Source: Peronospora farinosa (lineage: Eukaryota; Oomycota; Peronosporomycetes; Peronosporales; Peronosporaceae). From it: DNA of 64,000 nt. The notes beneath the pieces were generated by a model, which had not been told where the DNA came from, ran no database searches, and worked only from the letters and a program-made list of their open reading frames with translations. Made by a program: the position numbers and the translations under genes. Each line of letters opens with the position of its first letter. Within the stretch, counting starts at the first letter, position 1. The stretch is from positions 1-64,000 of the forward strand of contig CANTFK010000643.1 of NCBI GenBank assembly GCA_947646735.1. The letters run 5' to 3'. Shown here piece after piece: positions 52,929-63,166 of the stretch.

Positions 52929-53378
52929 GTGATATCCATGGATGGATTCACATTCAACGGAGATGACGCGTATTTTGGACTAGGCGTCATGGTGAAGCTT
53001 TAGACAGACGTCATCAGCGAGCTTAAATATATTTTAAGCTCGCACGTAAGGATTCGCTTGCGTAACCGATCTCTACATTTGACCAATCAGTAGTTAAATT
53101 TATATTTAGCTAATTCTACTAAATATAATTCACTCATGAACTTCCTAAACATTGTGCGCTGCGCACGAAAAGCTGAATAAGCTTCTGCGTGACGTAAGTG
53201 TACCTCTTGTCTTAGAAGTTCATTGCGCGGTTAGCTTCAAGCGATCGGCATCGGTTGGTACAGCGCTTTAGCGCCGACCAACGCCCCCACCAGGTAAGAC
53301 GGTCTGACCGCTTCCTCACGCTGCTCGAAGGTGTGTGTTCGTAGCACGTGGCAGCTTCTTTCGAAGTTCCGATCTACA
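52929..53378 (+). repeat. Family-3 LTR, 5'-truncated, at the 3' end of element 3b
   Basis: It matches the reverse complement of 60571-61025 closely, from TGATATCCATGGATGG to the GATCTACA end. About 120 bases of the LTR start are missing. It abuts, tail to tail, the LTR fragment of element 3. Confidence 0.8.
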
Positions 53379-53672
53379 TATCTACGTATTGGTCAATATG
53401 TAATGATGGGTTCCATCTCTGTAGATGCGCATCCCAACGCGCGAGCTGAAATATATTTTAGCTCGCTTAATGACGTAACTGACACGTCATTTGATGGCGC
53501 CTAGTCCCAGCTGAGCGTCGTCCCCATCAATAAAAATACACTTAGTGTAAATCACATACACAAGGGTGTGACACATGGTGTGTCTCAGGTATTACGTACT
53601 GATGTACCTTTTGAGACCTGCCCGTTAAGTATTGCATACTCAATGGGTACGTGTAACGTTTAGCCTGTTACA
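53379..53672 (-). repeat. Element 3 3' LTR, truncated
   Basis: Read on the minus strand it begins TGTAACAGGC at 53672 and breaks off about 290 bases in. AAAAAGGGGATAATTAAAAAAAA-like purine-rich sequence precedes it. It resembles the 3b 5' LTR (24019-24086 and 38084 onward) more than the element 3 5' LTR. Confidence 0.8.
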
Positions 53673-53859
53673 TTTTTTTTAATTATCCCCTTTTTAAGAC
53701 GATTTTGACATTTGTAAACATCGAAAAGTAGAGATGCCGCCGAAACGTCATTAGGCTGATGGGTCGCCTGCAAAGACGCACATGCAGACCAACACAAGCG
53801 TACGCGCCGCGATAACTCGTAGCCGTCGCTAAGTGTCTCTGTGACAATGCCGACATCTA

Positions 53860-54750
53860 ATGCCAGCTTGTCAGCAGAGAACACTAATCCATCCCATTAT
53901 GGTGCGGATGATGATTTGTATTTCATTCGTAGACTACAATGAGAACGCGCTATTGCCATCACCCCAAAGTGGTGATGAGCACATTGCGTTGATGAAACAT
54001 ATGCCCCCATCACTAGAGGCAACCAATCTTCAGATAACTTCCATGCTTCCTAAAAGTGAGGGTCATGCCTCGTCATCTGCACCATTGAGCGCAGCGACCA
54101 ATACTGAGCGCTCTGCTTCGAAAGAAAAATCCGCGGCTCAGTATCAGGTCGGCGATTCGAAATCGTCCGCCTCTGTCAACTCTACGTCTGACGTCTTGGC
54201 AGTCCATAATGGAGAGTCATACTCAGGCGAGGGTGAGCTAACATCTCCTTCGACTACATATTCGGCCTCACTAGCACGCCATTGCGAGGGCGGCTACGCG
54301 AGGGGTGTCTTGCCACGAATGCCACCACCATCCGAGTGGTCAAGCTTGAAAGGAATTAGTGCGACGCTACTAGAGCGTGCCACTATTGACGCTAATAAAC
54401 TATTAAGCGTCTTTCTATCATGGAAAATGCAGGGCAAAGCACTAGGTCATGCTTTCCCTATTCCCGTCGTGTTTTGTTCGAATGAAACAGCCGACATATA
54501 CGAAGCAGAATTCCTGCGACGTATTAAACCGCATGCAGATGCAGTGAAACAGCGGTCGCAGCGAATCAGCTTCACTATGACGCGTGCGAGGAAAATATTG
54601 GGTAGTAATATACCCCCTAATCCTTCTCGTCACGCTTCCCCTGCTAGTCCATCAGGACCTAGCAGAGCGAGTGTAACTGGTGCTTCTGCTTGTAAGCAGC
54701 CACCAGCCCAGGCACATATACGCACAACGCGTCAACCAGTTTCTTGGTAG
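53860..54750 (+). CDS. Antisense ORF of element 3, Ser/Ala-rich, unknown
   Basis: This is a 296-codon frame on the strand opposite to element 3 gag-pol, between polypurine tract and integrase. It has an ATG at 53860. An alternative ATG at 53846 in another frame gives MPTSNASLSAENTNPS for 31 codons. The first 130 residues are Ser/Thr/Ala-rich. A helical region (TLLERATIDANKLL, SVFLSWKMQGKALG, ADIYEAEFLRRIKPHADAV) and a Pro/Ser-rich end follow. The copy in 3b (minus strand, about 51740-52010) keeps part of it in decayed form. No family is recognised, and it does not share the PISF/GHCDLDIL motifs of the other two antisense frames. Confidence 0.45.
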   Translation: MPACQQRTLIHPIMVRMMICISFVDYNENALLPSPQSGDEHIALMKHMPPSLEATNLQITSMLPKSEGHASSSAPLSAATNTERSASKEKSAAQYQVGDSKSSASVNSTSDVLAVHNGESYSGEGELTSPSTTYSASLARHCEGGYARGVLPRMPPPSEWSSLKGISATLLERATIDANKLLSVFLSWKMQGKALGHAFPIPVVFCSNETADIYEAEFLRRIKPHADAVKQRSQRISFTMTRARKILGSNIPPNPSRHASPASPSGPSRASVTGASACKQPPAQAHIRTTRQPVSW

Positions 54751-55672
54751 TCGAAACTCTTCGGGTGTCCTTTCAATTGGACAAGGATATGAAGCTTTTG
54801 CTTCACATGGCGGTGGGCCAACAACTTTCCAACATGTTCCCACCCGCATCCACTAACACATATGGCGACCAATATGAGCAGCGATTAAGCCCAACTACTC
54901 GCGGCTGATTATCCTTCTGTCGTTCAGTCGTGGCGGGGATCGCTGCGCTGAAGAGAGAGATGGCTGATCTATCGAGTCAAGTCTCGCGACTGACTTCGGA
55001 TCTACGCGCTGTGAATACGAGGGACCGTCAGGGTTATGACCGCCTGAAGCTACGTTTGGACTTACATGAGCTACTGGTGATGAGATACTCGCGTCAAACG
55101 CGGAGTCCTCCTCGATCACCGAGTCCTCTATCGCCTTGTTCGTATACGGGAAGTCTTTCGCCTTTCTCGTCGCCTGATCGGAAAAGACTCTCGACTAACA
55201 GTCGACGTCACCATCAGTCTCGTTATACTGATGCGGATATGTGATCTCTTGTGAATCTACATACCGTTTCAGACGACCCACGTAAAATACGTGGTGCGTC
55301 GTCGTATACGGTGGGAGAGTGAGCCTATAATTTAGGTCTCCAACCTCCTCGACCACCGTAAATGGCCCAATGAATATGGGCAATAGCTTAGTAGTACCAT
55401 TAGGTAGTACAGAAATTGCATTCTAGGTAGGGTAGCAATACTTAATAGCACTTTGTCCCCAACACTAAAGTGTTCATTCTATTTGCAACCATGTTGGTCC
55501 GCACATTGGTTTTGCTTGTCCTGTTCGTTTGTCATTGCGTCACGGACTTTACGTATGATGACTAATCGCTCATCCACAAAGCGCTGAGCTTCGCTCACGC
55601 TTTTAGCATCTATCTTGCCTATGACACCTCCAAGAGGTCGGTCGTGGGTCGATGCTGTTGATAACGCTACAG
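54638..55672 (-). repeat. Right arm of 1,035-base inverted repeat (element 3 integrase tail)
   Basis: It is the inverted partner of 50863-51897. It covers the end of integrase, the GPY/F module (55195-55383), the acidic tail and about 260 bases of 3' region. Confidence 0.9.
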
Positions 55673-56529
55673 TGTCATCGTAAAGGAGCGCAGGCATGTC
55701 TTGCCATGCCTCCTCATTGACAGCTATAGGTGTCGTGACCACTGCTAAACTAGCAGTTTCACTAGGGTAACCTTGGCACTTTTTGGAATTCTCACCGAGC
55801 GAAGTAAGATACCCTCCCCCACTAAGAATCGGGCTGCGTACAAACGAGTTTGGCGTCCGAGGATGGCGCAGACCGTTAATATAAAACGGTGTTTCACCCG
55901 TACTGGCGTGATTACTGTTATTAATAGCAAACTTAACGAATGGCAATTGCTTAATCCATTCCTTAGGAGTCGCTACTGTACGCAATACATCCGCCATGAC
56001 TCGATTGGCTCGTTCCGTTTGGCCATCGATCTGAAGATGATCGGCTGTTAACATGTTGACTTTTCTTTTTAGCAACTCAAACACATGACGCCAAAACCCT
56101 GACGTAAAACGCGGATTCCGATCCGATACTATGGATACGGACATATCGTGTAGTCGGTACACATGATCCAGAAACAAGAGGGCAGCCTCTTTTTGTGAGA
56201 TCTTGGTGCAAAGACAACGAGCCCCATCCTGCCTTGATGGTCAGGCGGTAAGCCAAACATGAAGTACAAACTGACCGACTTCCAACAATCCGTTGGAATC
56301 GGCAGTGGCTTCAATGGCGCACTGCTAGAAGGTGCAGGCTTAATGCGCTGACACTCTTCACAAGAGCGAATAAATTTGGCCACCCACCGATATAGATGGG
56401 GCCACCAAATTCCTCTGACACTCGTAAGAGTGTCTTTTCACGACCCTGATCCCCACTAGATGGCGCAACATGGCACTCGTGAAGTATCATCAGCTTAAGA
56501 TCTGCGTCAGGGGGGACATAGATTCTCAA
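54895..56529 (-). pseudogene. Element 3 integrase with GPY/F module
   Basis: LHECHVAPSSGDQGREKTL and RSCEECQRIKP give the HHCC zinc site. SIVSDRNPRFTSGFWRHVF and DGQTERANRVMADVL give the catalytic D and E region. HHVFYVGRLKRYVD marks the GPY/F module. A frame break near 56150-56380 splits the N-terminal part, and TAG at 55195-55197 precedes a Ser/Pro/Asp tail ending at 54895. The same TAG exists in the 3b copy, so it predates their separation or was homogenised. Confidence 0.8.
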
Positions 56530-56595
56530 GGGATCACAAGGTGACAGTTGATGCCATAACAGGCCATCACTGTAACTAAAGCAATTAAGCTTCGC

Positions 56596-57267
56596 TTACA
56601 AGTGCGACGGAAATGTAAACTTGCGCCCACCAAAGTGATCAAACAGCAGGCGACAATGTTCGTCCTGCCTGTAGAACTTCTTTATATCGGATGTCATTGA
56701 GCTCGTCACATGGTAGGCCTTCTTGGCTGCCAATGTTGACGACTCAACTTGTGCTTTCGCACGAGACACACTTTTCAGGTGTCTTGCTTCGAATTCGAAG
56801 TCTGGTCTGCGCGATAACGCGTCAGACAAGACATTCGACTTATCCGGATTGTATTCAACTTTGAAATTAAATTCAGAGAAGAATGTTAGCCATCTCGCCA
56901 TTCTCGGCGAGAGGTGCGGTGAATTTATAGCAGTCCGCACTGATGCGTGATCCGTATAAACTACAAAAGGTTCGGTACCCAAAAGTTGCACTCGAAACTT
57001 ATCAAGAGCATACTTACTTGAAAGTAGCTCCTCGTCATGCACAGAGCAATTCAGCTCTACGGCTTTCAAAAGCCGAGACTGATACGATATGACACGGTCA
57101 ATGCCGCTGTCATCCTTCTGCACGAACGCGCTGCCGATTGCAAAATTGTTTGCATCGCAGACGACGCTAAAGGGCTTATCCGCGTCTGGCAATGCCAAGA
57201 ACGGTGCTTCAAAAGAGATTGCTTCACTGATGCGAACGCATCTACTTGCTTCTTTGACCAAGTCCAT
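56596..57267 (-). CDS. Element 3 RNase H
   Basis: PFSVVCDANNFAIGSAFVQ, VHDEELLSSKYALDKFR, VVYTDHASVRT and LSDALSRRPDFE are the standard Gypsy RNase H motifs with the catalytic D-E-D-D residues. The frame is continuous over 223 codons. It is separated from reverse transcriptase by a stop or shift near 57300. Confidence 0.8.
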   Translation of the reverse strand: MDLVKEASRCVRISEAISFEAPFLALPDADKPFSVVCDANNFAIGSAFVQKDDSGIDRVISYQSRLLKAVELNCSVHDEELLSSKYALDKFRVQLLGTEPFVVYTDHASVRTAINSPHLSPRMARWLTFFSEFNFKVEYNPDKSNVLSDALSRRPDFEFEARHLKSVSRAKAQVESSTLAAKKAYHVTSSMTSDIKKFYRQDEHCRLLFDHFGGRKFTFPSHL

Positions 57268-57307
57268 TCTGCATCCATTTTTGAACGGTCAGACAATGGC
57301 TAGTCCG

Positions 57308-58468
57308 CTACGCATAATTCTTGCTGTACTTATGCAAGTAATTAGCGAGCCCAAGGAATTGTCGCAGATCCTTCACATTACGTGGTACTGGCCATTCCTT
57401 TCCAGCCTTTACCTTTTCTGGGTCTGCTCGTACACCATGTGCACCTACGATGCAGCCCAGTACAGGTATCTCGAGGACCCCTACTACGCACTTTTGCAAG
57501 TTAACGTATAATTGAGCATCACCCAGAGTCTGCAACACAGCGTCTAAATGACGCTTGTGCGATTCTATTGCGCTTAGGCCGTCATACGCCCTACTATGCA
57601 CGAGTACATCGTCAAAGTAATGGGGCGCGCAGGCACGGTGTTGACGCATCACGTGAGCCACCACTCGGTTAAATGTTGCCGGAGCATTTTTCAACCCTTG
57701 TGGCATCACAAGCCACTCCCACAGCATACCGCTTGGGGTGCTTACTGCCGTTTTGGCTACATCAGTATCTCTCATGAGAACTTGATAGTAGCCATCCTTC
57801 AGATCCAACGCGGAAAGGATAGTTGACTTTCCCATAAAGGTCGACAAGACATCTTTCCTCGGGATCTTCGCTTGCGCCGGAATGGTGGCCGTGTTCATCT
57901 TATTATAAGCATGAACCACGCGCCATACACCTGTTGCTTTACGCACACAGAAGGTCGAGCTGCAGTGAGGCGACTTGCTCTCACGTACATGTCCCGCCTT
58001 GGCTCGCTTGTCGAAGAACTCATCGATGTAATCGACTTGTTCCTTCGGCAACGGCCATTGCCTGGTCACACAATACTTGGTGCCAGGTTCCAGGTCAATC
58101 TCGTGTCTGATGCCCCTATCGGCCGGTAGGCGGTTCGGCACTTCTGCTGGAAACACATCACGGTGTTTCCACAGAACATCATAGAACAGGCTGTCCTTCA
58201 AGGCATCCCAGCCTTGAGCAGCGAACCGTTTCTTTTTGTCGGTCTCCAAGACGCTCTCATCCATTTTGGATGAAGAGCAACAGTCCACCACGTTCACTAC
58301 TGGAACTGGTGCGACTATCTCGTGGATCTTTCCTTCCTTTAGTTCGGACAGGAACAGATCCCACGTCATCTCCGAGAGCTCTACTATCGCCTCGGCAGAT
58401 GCCAAGACAAGTTGAAGCACCTCAACAGAGGATACCTCCGGCATCTTGTCTTCGACAACCTCGAACAA
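57308..58468 (-). CDS. Element 3 reverse transcriptase
   Basis: It contains the linker, then GIRHEIDLEPGTKYCVTRQW, VRKATGVWRVVHAYNKMN, LSALDLKDGYYQVLM, MPQGLKNAPATFNRVV and the catalytic YFDD (57608-57619). The 386-codon frame is intact from upstream of the polymerase to the connection (LRQFLGLANYLHKYSKNYA). The thumb and RNase H follow after a break. Confidence 0.85.
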   Translation of the reverse strand: MFEVVEDKMPEVSSVEVLQLVLASAEAIVELSEMTWDLFLSELKEGKIHEIVAPVPVVNVVDCCSSSKMDESVLETDKKKRFAAQGWDALKDSLFYDVLWKHRDVFPAEVPNRLPADRGIRHEIDLEPGTKYCVTRQWPLPKEQVDYIDEFFDKRAKAGHVRESKSPHCSSTFCVRKATGVWRVVHAYNKMNTATIPAQAKIPRKDVLSTFMGKSTILSALDLKDGYYQVLMRDTDVAKTAVSTPSGMLWEWLVMPQGLKNAPATFNRVVAHVMRQHRACAPHYFDDVLVHSRAYDGLSAIESHKRHLDAVLQTLGDAQLYVNLQKCVVGVLEIPVLGCIVGAHGVRADPEKVKAGKEWPVPRNVKDLRQFLGLANYLHKYSKNYA

Positions 58469-58830
58469 CTAGTTCGTAGGTCCGTCCTCTTGGACCGAGA
58501 CTGGTCGAAGGGTCACTCGTTTCGACGTGACCTTGATCGTCTTAATACGTCTGGTGCTCGTTGTTCGAGTCACCACGACCTTTGACCTGGAAGAAGGTGT
58601 CGTTGCTGTATTAGCCAACATACTCCTTCCAACCGCACCAGGCTCATGGCTCTGTGCCGGTTCTTGTGGCACTTGACTTCCTGTCAGCCCACTATCAACT
58701 GCCACAGGCTCTCGGCTCTATGCAGGACTATTGGACGCATGACAACTTGTCATCGCCCCATTCACTACACCAGTCTTTTCGACATGGGTAGGAATATGTG
58801 CCATCTGACTTCCTGTCAGGACACTTCCAA

Positions 58831-59280
58831 CTACACCAGGCTCAACGAGCTGGGTAGTACCTGTGCCGATTGACATACCGTCATCGCACCCATGACTGTG
58901 TTGGACACAACATCAATCGCATAAGTCTCTTGCAGGAGCACATCCTTTACGGTGTCCTGCGTAGAGTTAGCGATTGTGCGTGTACGCCAGTCAATCCTTG
59001 GTTGGTGTTTAGCCGACGAAGGCATGCCTAGGATGAGGTCATACGGACTCTCCATACCTAGCACTGTGAACTTCTCTTTACAAGAGAAGTCGTTAAAGAT
59101 GAAGGCGAGCTCAACATGAATTCCCTCTAATTTATCGAGCGCGCCGTTAGCTAAACGAACGGTCGCCTCTTCTCGCTTGCCATCCTGGCAAAGCGACTCA
59201 TAACTCGCCGAACTCTTTTTCAGAGCCGCGAGTTTCACAAAGTTTTGTAATGCACCCGAATCCACGAGAAGGGTCATCAC
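58831..59280 (-). CDS. Element 3 aspartic protease
   Basis: LLVDSGALQNFVKL is the active site and SPYDLILGMPSS the C-terminal retropepsin helix. The frame continues into a linker of low conservation before the reverse transcriptase. Confidence 0.75.
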   Translation of the reverse strand: MMTLLVDSGALQNFVKLAALKKSSASYESLCQDGKREEATVRLANGALDKLEGIHVELAFIFNDFSCKEKFTVLGMESPYDLILGMPSSAKHQPRIDWRTRTIANSTQDTVKDVLLQETYAIDVVSNTVMGAMTVCQSAQVLPSSLSLV

Positions 59281-59559
59281 TTAATCATAGCTTCGTACTC
59301 GAGCGCTATAGACCAAAAGGGTTGCGGTCCGACCTTTCGGTACCTCAGGGACTATGCTACCCATTTGTTCGATCACTCTGAACATAGAAGTAGCGTCAGA
59401 GTCCGCGACAGTAGGGCATCCCGCCCCTACTGCCCTCCCACATTTCCCGACACATCTTGGGCAGGTGTTGAACCCGTGCTTCGTTCACGGTTTTTTTGCA
59501 CCTCCCATTGGGTTAAGAGACCTTTTGCTGGCTGCCTTATCACCAGCAGCAAGTTTGGC

Positions 59560-60457
59560 ATAGCAGCGAGCGATCATATGGCCGCGATTGACGCACTAGT
59601 AGCAAACCACGTCTGCATTTCCTGGCTCCATTAGAGTGGCATCCGACCTCTCGGTCGACGTCCTGTAATAAACTGCCGCCAAGACGATGTTGTAGGATTG
59701 CTCCTCAGCTAAGGCAATGTCAATTGCCTCCTCCATCGTCTTTGGCCATTCTCTGTAAAGAGCCTGACACGATGGGACGAGCCGTAGTCCGTTTATGAAC
59801 GTAGGCACCTAAATGTGTTCCGGTATCGGACCCACATTAATGGGGGTCCGACGCAGACAATGAACGTATTTCCTGCACATACTCTTGCAGATATCGTTTC
59901 GCCTGTCTTGCTCCAAAGAAGCGCGCCTAAAGTAGCACTTCATTGTTATGAGGCTGGTACATGGGGGCGAATCTTTGACTAAAAGATTGCCCATGATGAG
60001 TATTCATCGGCGTTTGGCATAAGCGCAGAGTAAGCCCACTCTGACGCTTTGCCACGCAATTTGACATGGCATACGACACCATTGTGGTGTCGTCTTCGAT
60101 AAGCTGCGACATACTGCATTGACCCACTGCTAAAAGCCAGTGGAAAATCGTATGTGGAGCAGCCCCATCGAACTTCGGAGGGTCCATTCGAATAGACCTT
60201 GGCTGGTTATACCGGGCTGAGAGCGTCTCAAAAGCTCTGCTGAGCGTCTCGTTCCGAGCCTGATCACAAAAAAGCTCATCCTGAGTGTTACTAATAGACT
60301 CAGACGCTGCTTGGCTGTTTGCCTCGGAAGCGTTTCTACGCTGTCCGAGCACAAACGCCTCGAATTGCTTCAACTGAGCAACATGTTGCTCAGGAGGACA
60401 ATGCAAGAGGTTGACCAGGCCTTGTTCACCAATTCCCTGTGCCAAATACTCAGCCAA
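59560..60457 (-). pseudogene. Element 3 gag
   Basis: The N-terminal capsid segment (AEYLAQGIGEQGLVNLLHC; ARYNQPRSIRMDPPKFDGAA) reads from about 60457 to 60050, with a shift after SNCVAKRQ. The end (59596-59808) leads into a CCHC knuckle (C-Y-stop-C-V-N-R-G-H-M-I-A-R-C, about 59566-59608), in which a TAG replaces one residue. Identity with the 3b gag at 38717 is very high. Confidence 0.75.
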
Positions 60458-60570
60458 CTCCCTATAGTGTTGCGAGTGGTGAGGAAAGTCTCTTCAATGC
60501 ATATTGAGGGCAATCCACCCACGCACTCTCATAGAGACGGGTCGTGGGAAGGACTTAAAGTGTTACCAAG

Positions 60571-61134
60571 TGTAGACGGGCACTTCGTAAGAAGCTGCCG
60601 CGTGCTACGAGCACACACCTTCGAGCAGCGTGAGGAAGCAGTCAGACCGTCTTACCTGGTGGGGGTGTTGGTCGGCGCTAAAGCGCTGTACCAACCGTTG
60701 CCGATCGCTTGAAGCTAACCGCAACGAACCTCTAAGACAAGAGGTACACTTACGTCACGCAGAAGCTTATTCAGCTTTTCGTGCGCAGCGCACAATGTTT
60801 AGGAAGTTCATGAGTGAATTATATTTAGTAGAATTAGCTAAATATAAATTTAACTACTGATTGGTCAAATGTAGAGATCGGTTACGCAAGCGAATCCTTA
60901 CGTGCGAGCTTAAAATATATTTAAGCTCGCTGATGACGTCTGTCTAAAGCTTCACCATGACGCCTAGTCCAAAATAGGCGTCATCTCCGTTGAATGTGAA
61001 TCCATCCATGGATATCACATTCACGAGGGGGGTCACGTTGATGAGCCGCACCCAAGTGGCAGGCCTAAGGTACCTCGTACCCTTTTAGACATATTCGATA
61101 CTTAACGAGCCCGTGTAACTATTAGCCCGTTACA
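60571..61134 (-). repeat. Element 3 5' LTR
   Basis: It is 564 bases, TGTAACGGGC at 61134 to GTCTACA at 60571 (minus strand). The sequence after it on the minus strand, CTTGGTAACACTTTAAG, offers a TGG-starting primer-binding site two bases inside. Confidence 0.85.
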
Positions 61135-61920
61135 AGATAGATTTAAATTTAATTAGTATCTATCAAATATAAATCAGTCTTGAATTTGCTATTTATCTCC
61201 CACAGCGCATGTAACGGGGTTACACGACGGTTGTAACATCATACCGAAAGCACATCAAGGTCAAAGTTTCTATATTGCATATAATGTATTCTTAATACCG
61301 ATCTCTATAAAAAAGGTATAATATATGAGTGATATTATAAGGTCAGTAATACCTTCTACTAGTGGATTTTTATTTTTACAACGTACGGACCATAGTATTG
61401 GTGCCATGGCTAACAGTCGGCATCGGGAACGTCCGACTGCGGATTATTTCTTGTACGTCACATACAAAGAGAGCACTCGAGTGCGGCAAGAGCCGCCCAA
61501 GACGCTTCGTCACGGATCTTTGAACTTCCATTTCTGTGATGAAATACAAGATGTCATGTTCCTGATGTCATGTCCCTAAAGCGGGAGTGTGACATACGAA
61601 GTGCAAGATGTCATGTCCCTGATGCTAGTGTGACTCAGTATGATGCTGGGACGCATCGTACAGTTGGAGTATAATGCTGGTACTCATTATTACAGTTACA
61701 TTAGTACAGGTATACCTGTTAGTATATACTGTAGAGTCTAGTGGGTTGTCACCTACGAGTTTTCCCCATCCTCAATCCCAAGTTAATCAGTGGGAAGCAA
61801 GTTGTAGATGGGGACTTCAAAAGAAGCTGCCACGTGCTACTTTGACACACACCTTCAAGCGCGCGAGGAAGCGTTAAACCGTCTAACCTCCGTACCGGGG
61901 AAGTCCAGGTGCTGTCTACC
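61135..61920. repeat. LTR fragments and dispersed element copy B
   Basis: Bases 61141-61210 resemble the AT-rich middle of the family-3 LTR in plus orientation. Bases 61362-61534 are the partner of 23346-23518, and here the frame is open: YFLYVTYKESTR, PPKTLRHGSLNFHF. Bases 61806-61890 are the end of a family-3 LTR in minus orientation (gaagctgccacgtgctac). No intact gene is present. Confidence 0.6.
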
Positions 61921-61969
61921 TTTTATATCGAATAGAGATGAATTTAAAAGTTTCACCCTAATTTATTTG

Positions 61970-62287
61970 TTAAATTGATGGTGGAGGTGTGCCACCACAT
62001 ATACTTGACTTTTGTATGGTCTCGGAGCATATGGAATCATGTGGTACACATTGGGGTACCACTGTACCAGTCTGTACCGCTCTATCTCCTTCCTCTGTTT
62101 TTGACGGCGGCTCCTGTGGATATGTATCGCTAGACGCACTTCGTTCTTGAGAGGCCTCTTCGCGTAGATTCACGCTAACTTCGCATACTTGTTCCTCTTT
62201 CTCGGGCATCTGTCGGTGTGACATATTCATCATTGGTACTGAGACCGTCGGTCGCAAGTCCAAATTTTCGCGGATGTCATTTTCCAC
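61970..62287 (-). CDS. Hypothetical hydrophilic protein, 105 residues
   Basis: The ATG at 62287 opens a Glu/Ser/Pro-rich frame (MENDIRENLDLRPTVSVPMM...) without signal peptide, membrane segment or known motif. It lies inside DNA that interrupts a family-3 LTR (pieces at 61806-61890 and 62402-62505). It may therefore be part of another mobile element or a chance frame. Confidence 0.25.
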   Translation of the reverse strand: MENDIRENLDLRPTVSVPMMNMSHRQMPEKEEQVCEVSVNLREEASQERSASSDTYPQEPPSKTEEGDRAVQTGTVVPQCVPHDSICSETIQKSSICGGTPPPSI

Positions 62288-62401
62288 CGTAAAATTGCGT
62301 GACGGGGTGTAATACTGAAGTTCTCCATCAACGGCCCCTCGTTTTCCTCCGTTGGGTCTATTTGATGGTCGAACTGGTCAGTGGCAGCTTTGGATGCCTA
62401 A

Positions 62402-62505
62402 TATAGCCAGGTGGTGGGGCTGGTCGGCGCCGAAGCGAACCGCACAACGAAATTTTAGCAAGTACTTTACTTACTACACGCAAAAGCTTATTCAGCTTCT
62501 CGTGC
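62402..62505 (-). repeat. Family-3 LTR fragment
   Basis: Reverse complement of 38390-38500: cgaagcgaaccgcac, agcaagtactttactta and attcagcttctcgtgcgc are shared. It stops at 62505, where the next LTR-like unit begins. Confidence 0.7.
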
Positions 62506-63166
62506 GCTGTAGCGGAGCTACACAATTCTAAAGTCAGAGGAAGACTTTTAGGCTGAAGCTTTTTAGTTTTATAGAACTAGTTGAAAGTTGACGGCTTAAA
62601 ACCACTTAGTTCTAAGGAAATAATTAAACGACCAAGAAGTCACTCTTTTTTAAGGAACTAGGAGGGACTTCTAGTCTACAAGCAATAGCTTAAGGTTCAG
62701 AGAACCAACGCACAGAGTGCAAGAACAAGCTAGAAGTTCAAAGGTTTAGGGAACAAACGCACGAAGTGCACAAGAGAACAAGTCTGAAAGAGACTTGGGA
62801 TTCATAACTCAAAATGAGAACTAACTTTATTCATGCATTAAGTTTATATGAATAATCTCACCCTTAAGTACCCTACACTAGATTGATTACTACTATTATA
62901 GTAATTATAGTATGCCATCGTCTGTATATGAATATGGAATCTAACAATCATCAGTGTATGTTGTACTGCATCAGTTATAACAGGCCTCTTTATATACGAA
63001 TTAATCCGTAAATACGGTAAATCGCTTGTTTACGGCTTGACCAAATTATTATATACAATTTACGTATTATCAATCTCTAAATCTGCAATAAGCATGAAAA
63101 TGCTAAGTGCCCTGTTCAATTCAGGGTACAATATGGCTTAGTTTTTCATTTGCTCGCAATACAACA
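62506..63166 (-). repeat. Putative LTR of another element (Copia-like ends)
   Basis: On the minus strand it starts TGTTGTATTGCGAGC at 63166, directly after purine-rich TAGGGAG, and ends CCGCTACA at 62506. The TGTTG start and short AGGGAG tract look like a Copia 3' LTR whose element would extend past the window end. No second LTR copy is in the window to prove it. Confidence 0.4.

Larger units (their letters stand above)
53379..61134 (-). mobile_element. Element 3: Ty3/Gypsy retrotransposon without chromodomain, minus strand
   Basis: The 5' LTR is 60571-61134 (TGTAACGGGC...GTCTACA). Gag, protease, reverse transcriptase, RNase H and integrase with a GPY/F tail follow, then a region with an opposite-strand frame, a polypurine tract (53673-53695 on the minus strand) and a 3' LTR cut short at 53379. 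Frameshifts and stops occur in several places, so it is not autonomous. The two LTRs belong to different subtypes. Confidence 0.88.

Noticed and set aside
54930..55244. Coiled-coil frame (LKREMADLSSQVSRL) as part of the element 3 antisense gene
   Set aside because: It is antisense to the integrase tail, which is itself open in the sense frame, and it is out of phase with the 53860 frame; probably a shadow of the Ser/Asp-rich tail.
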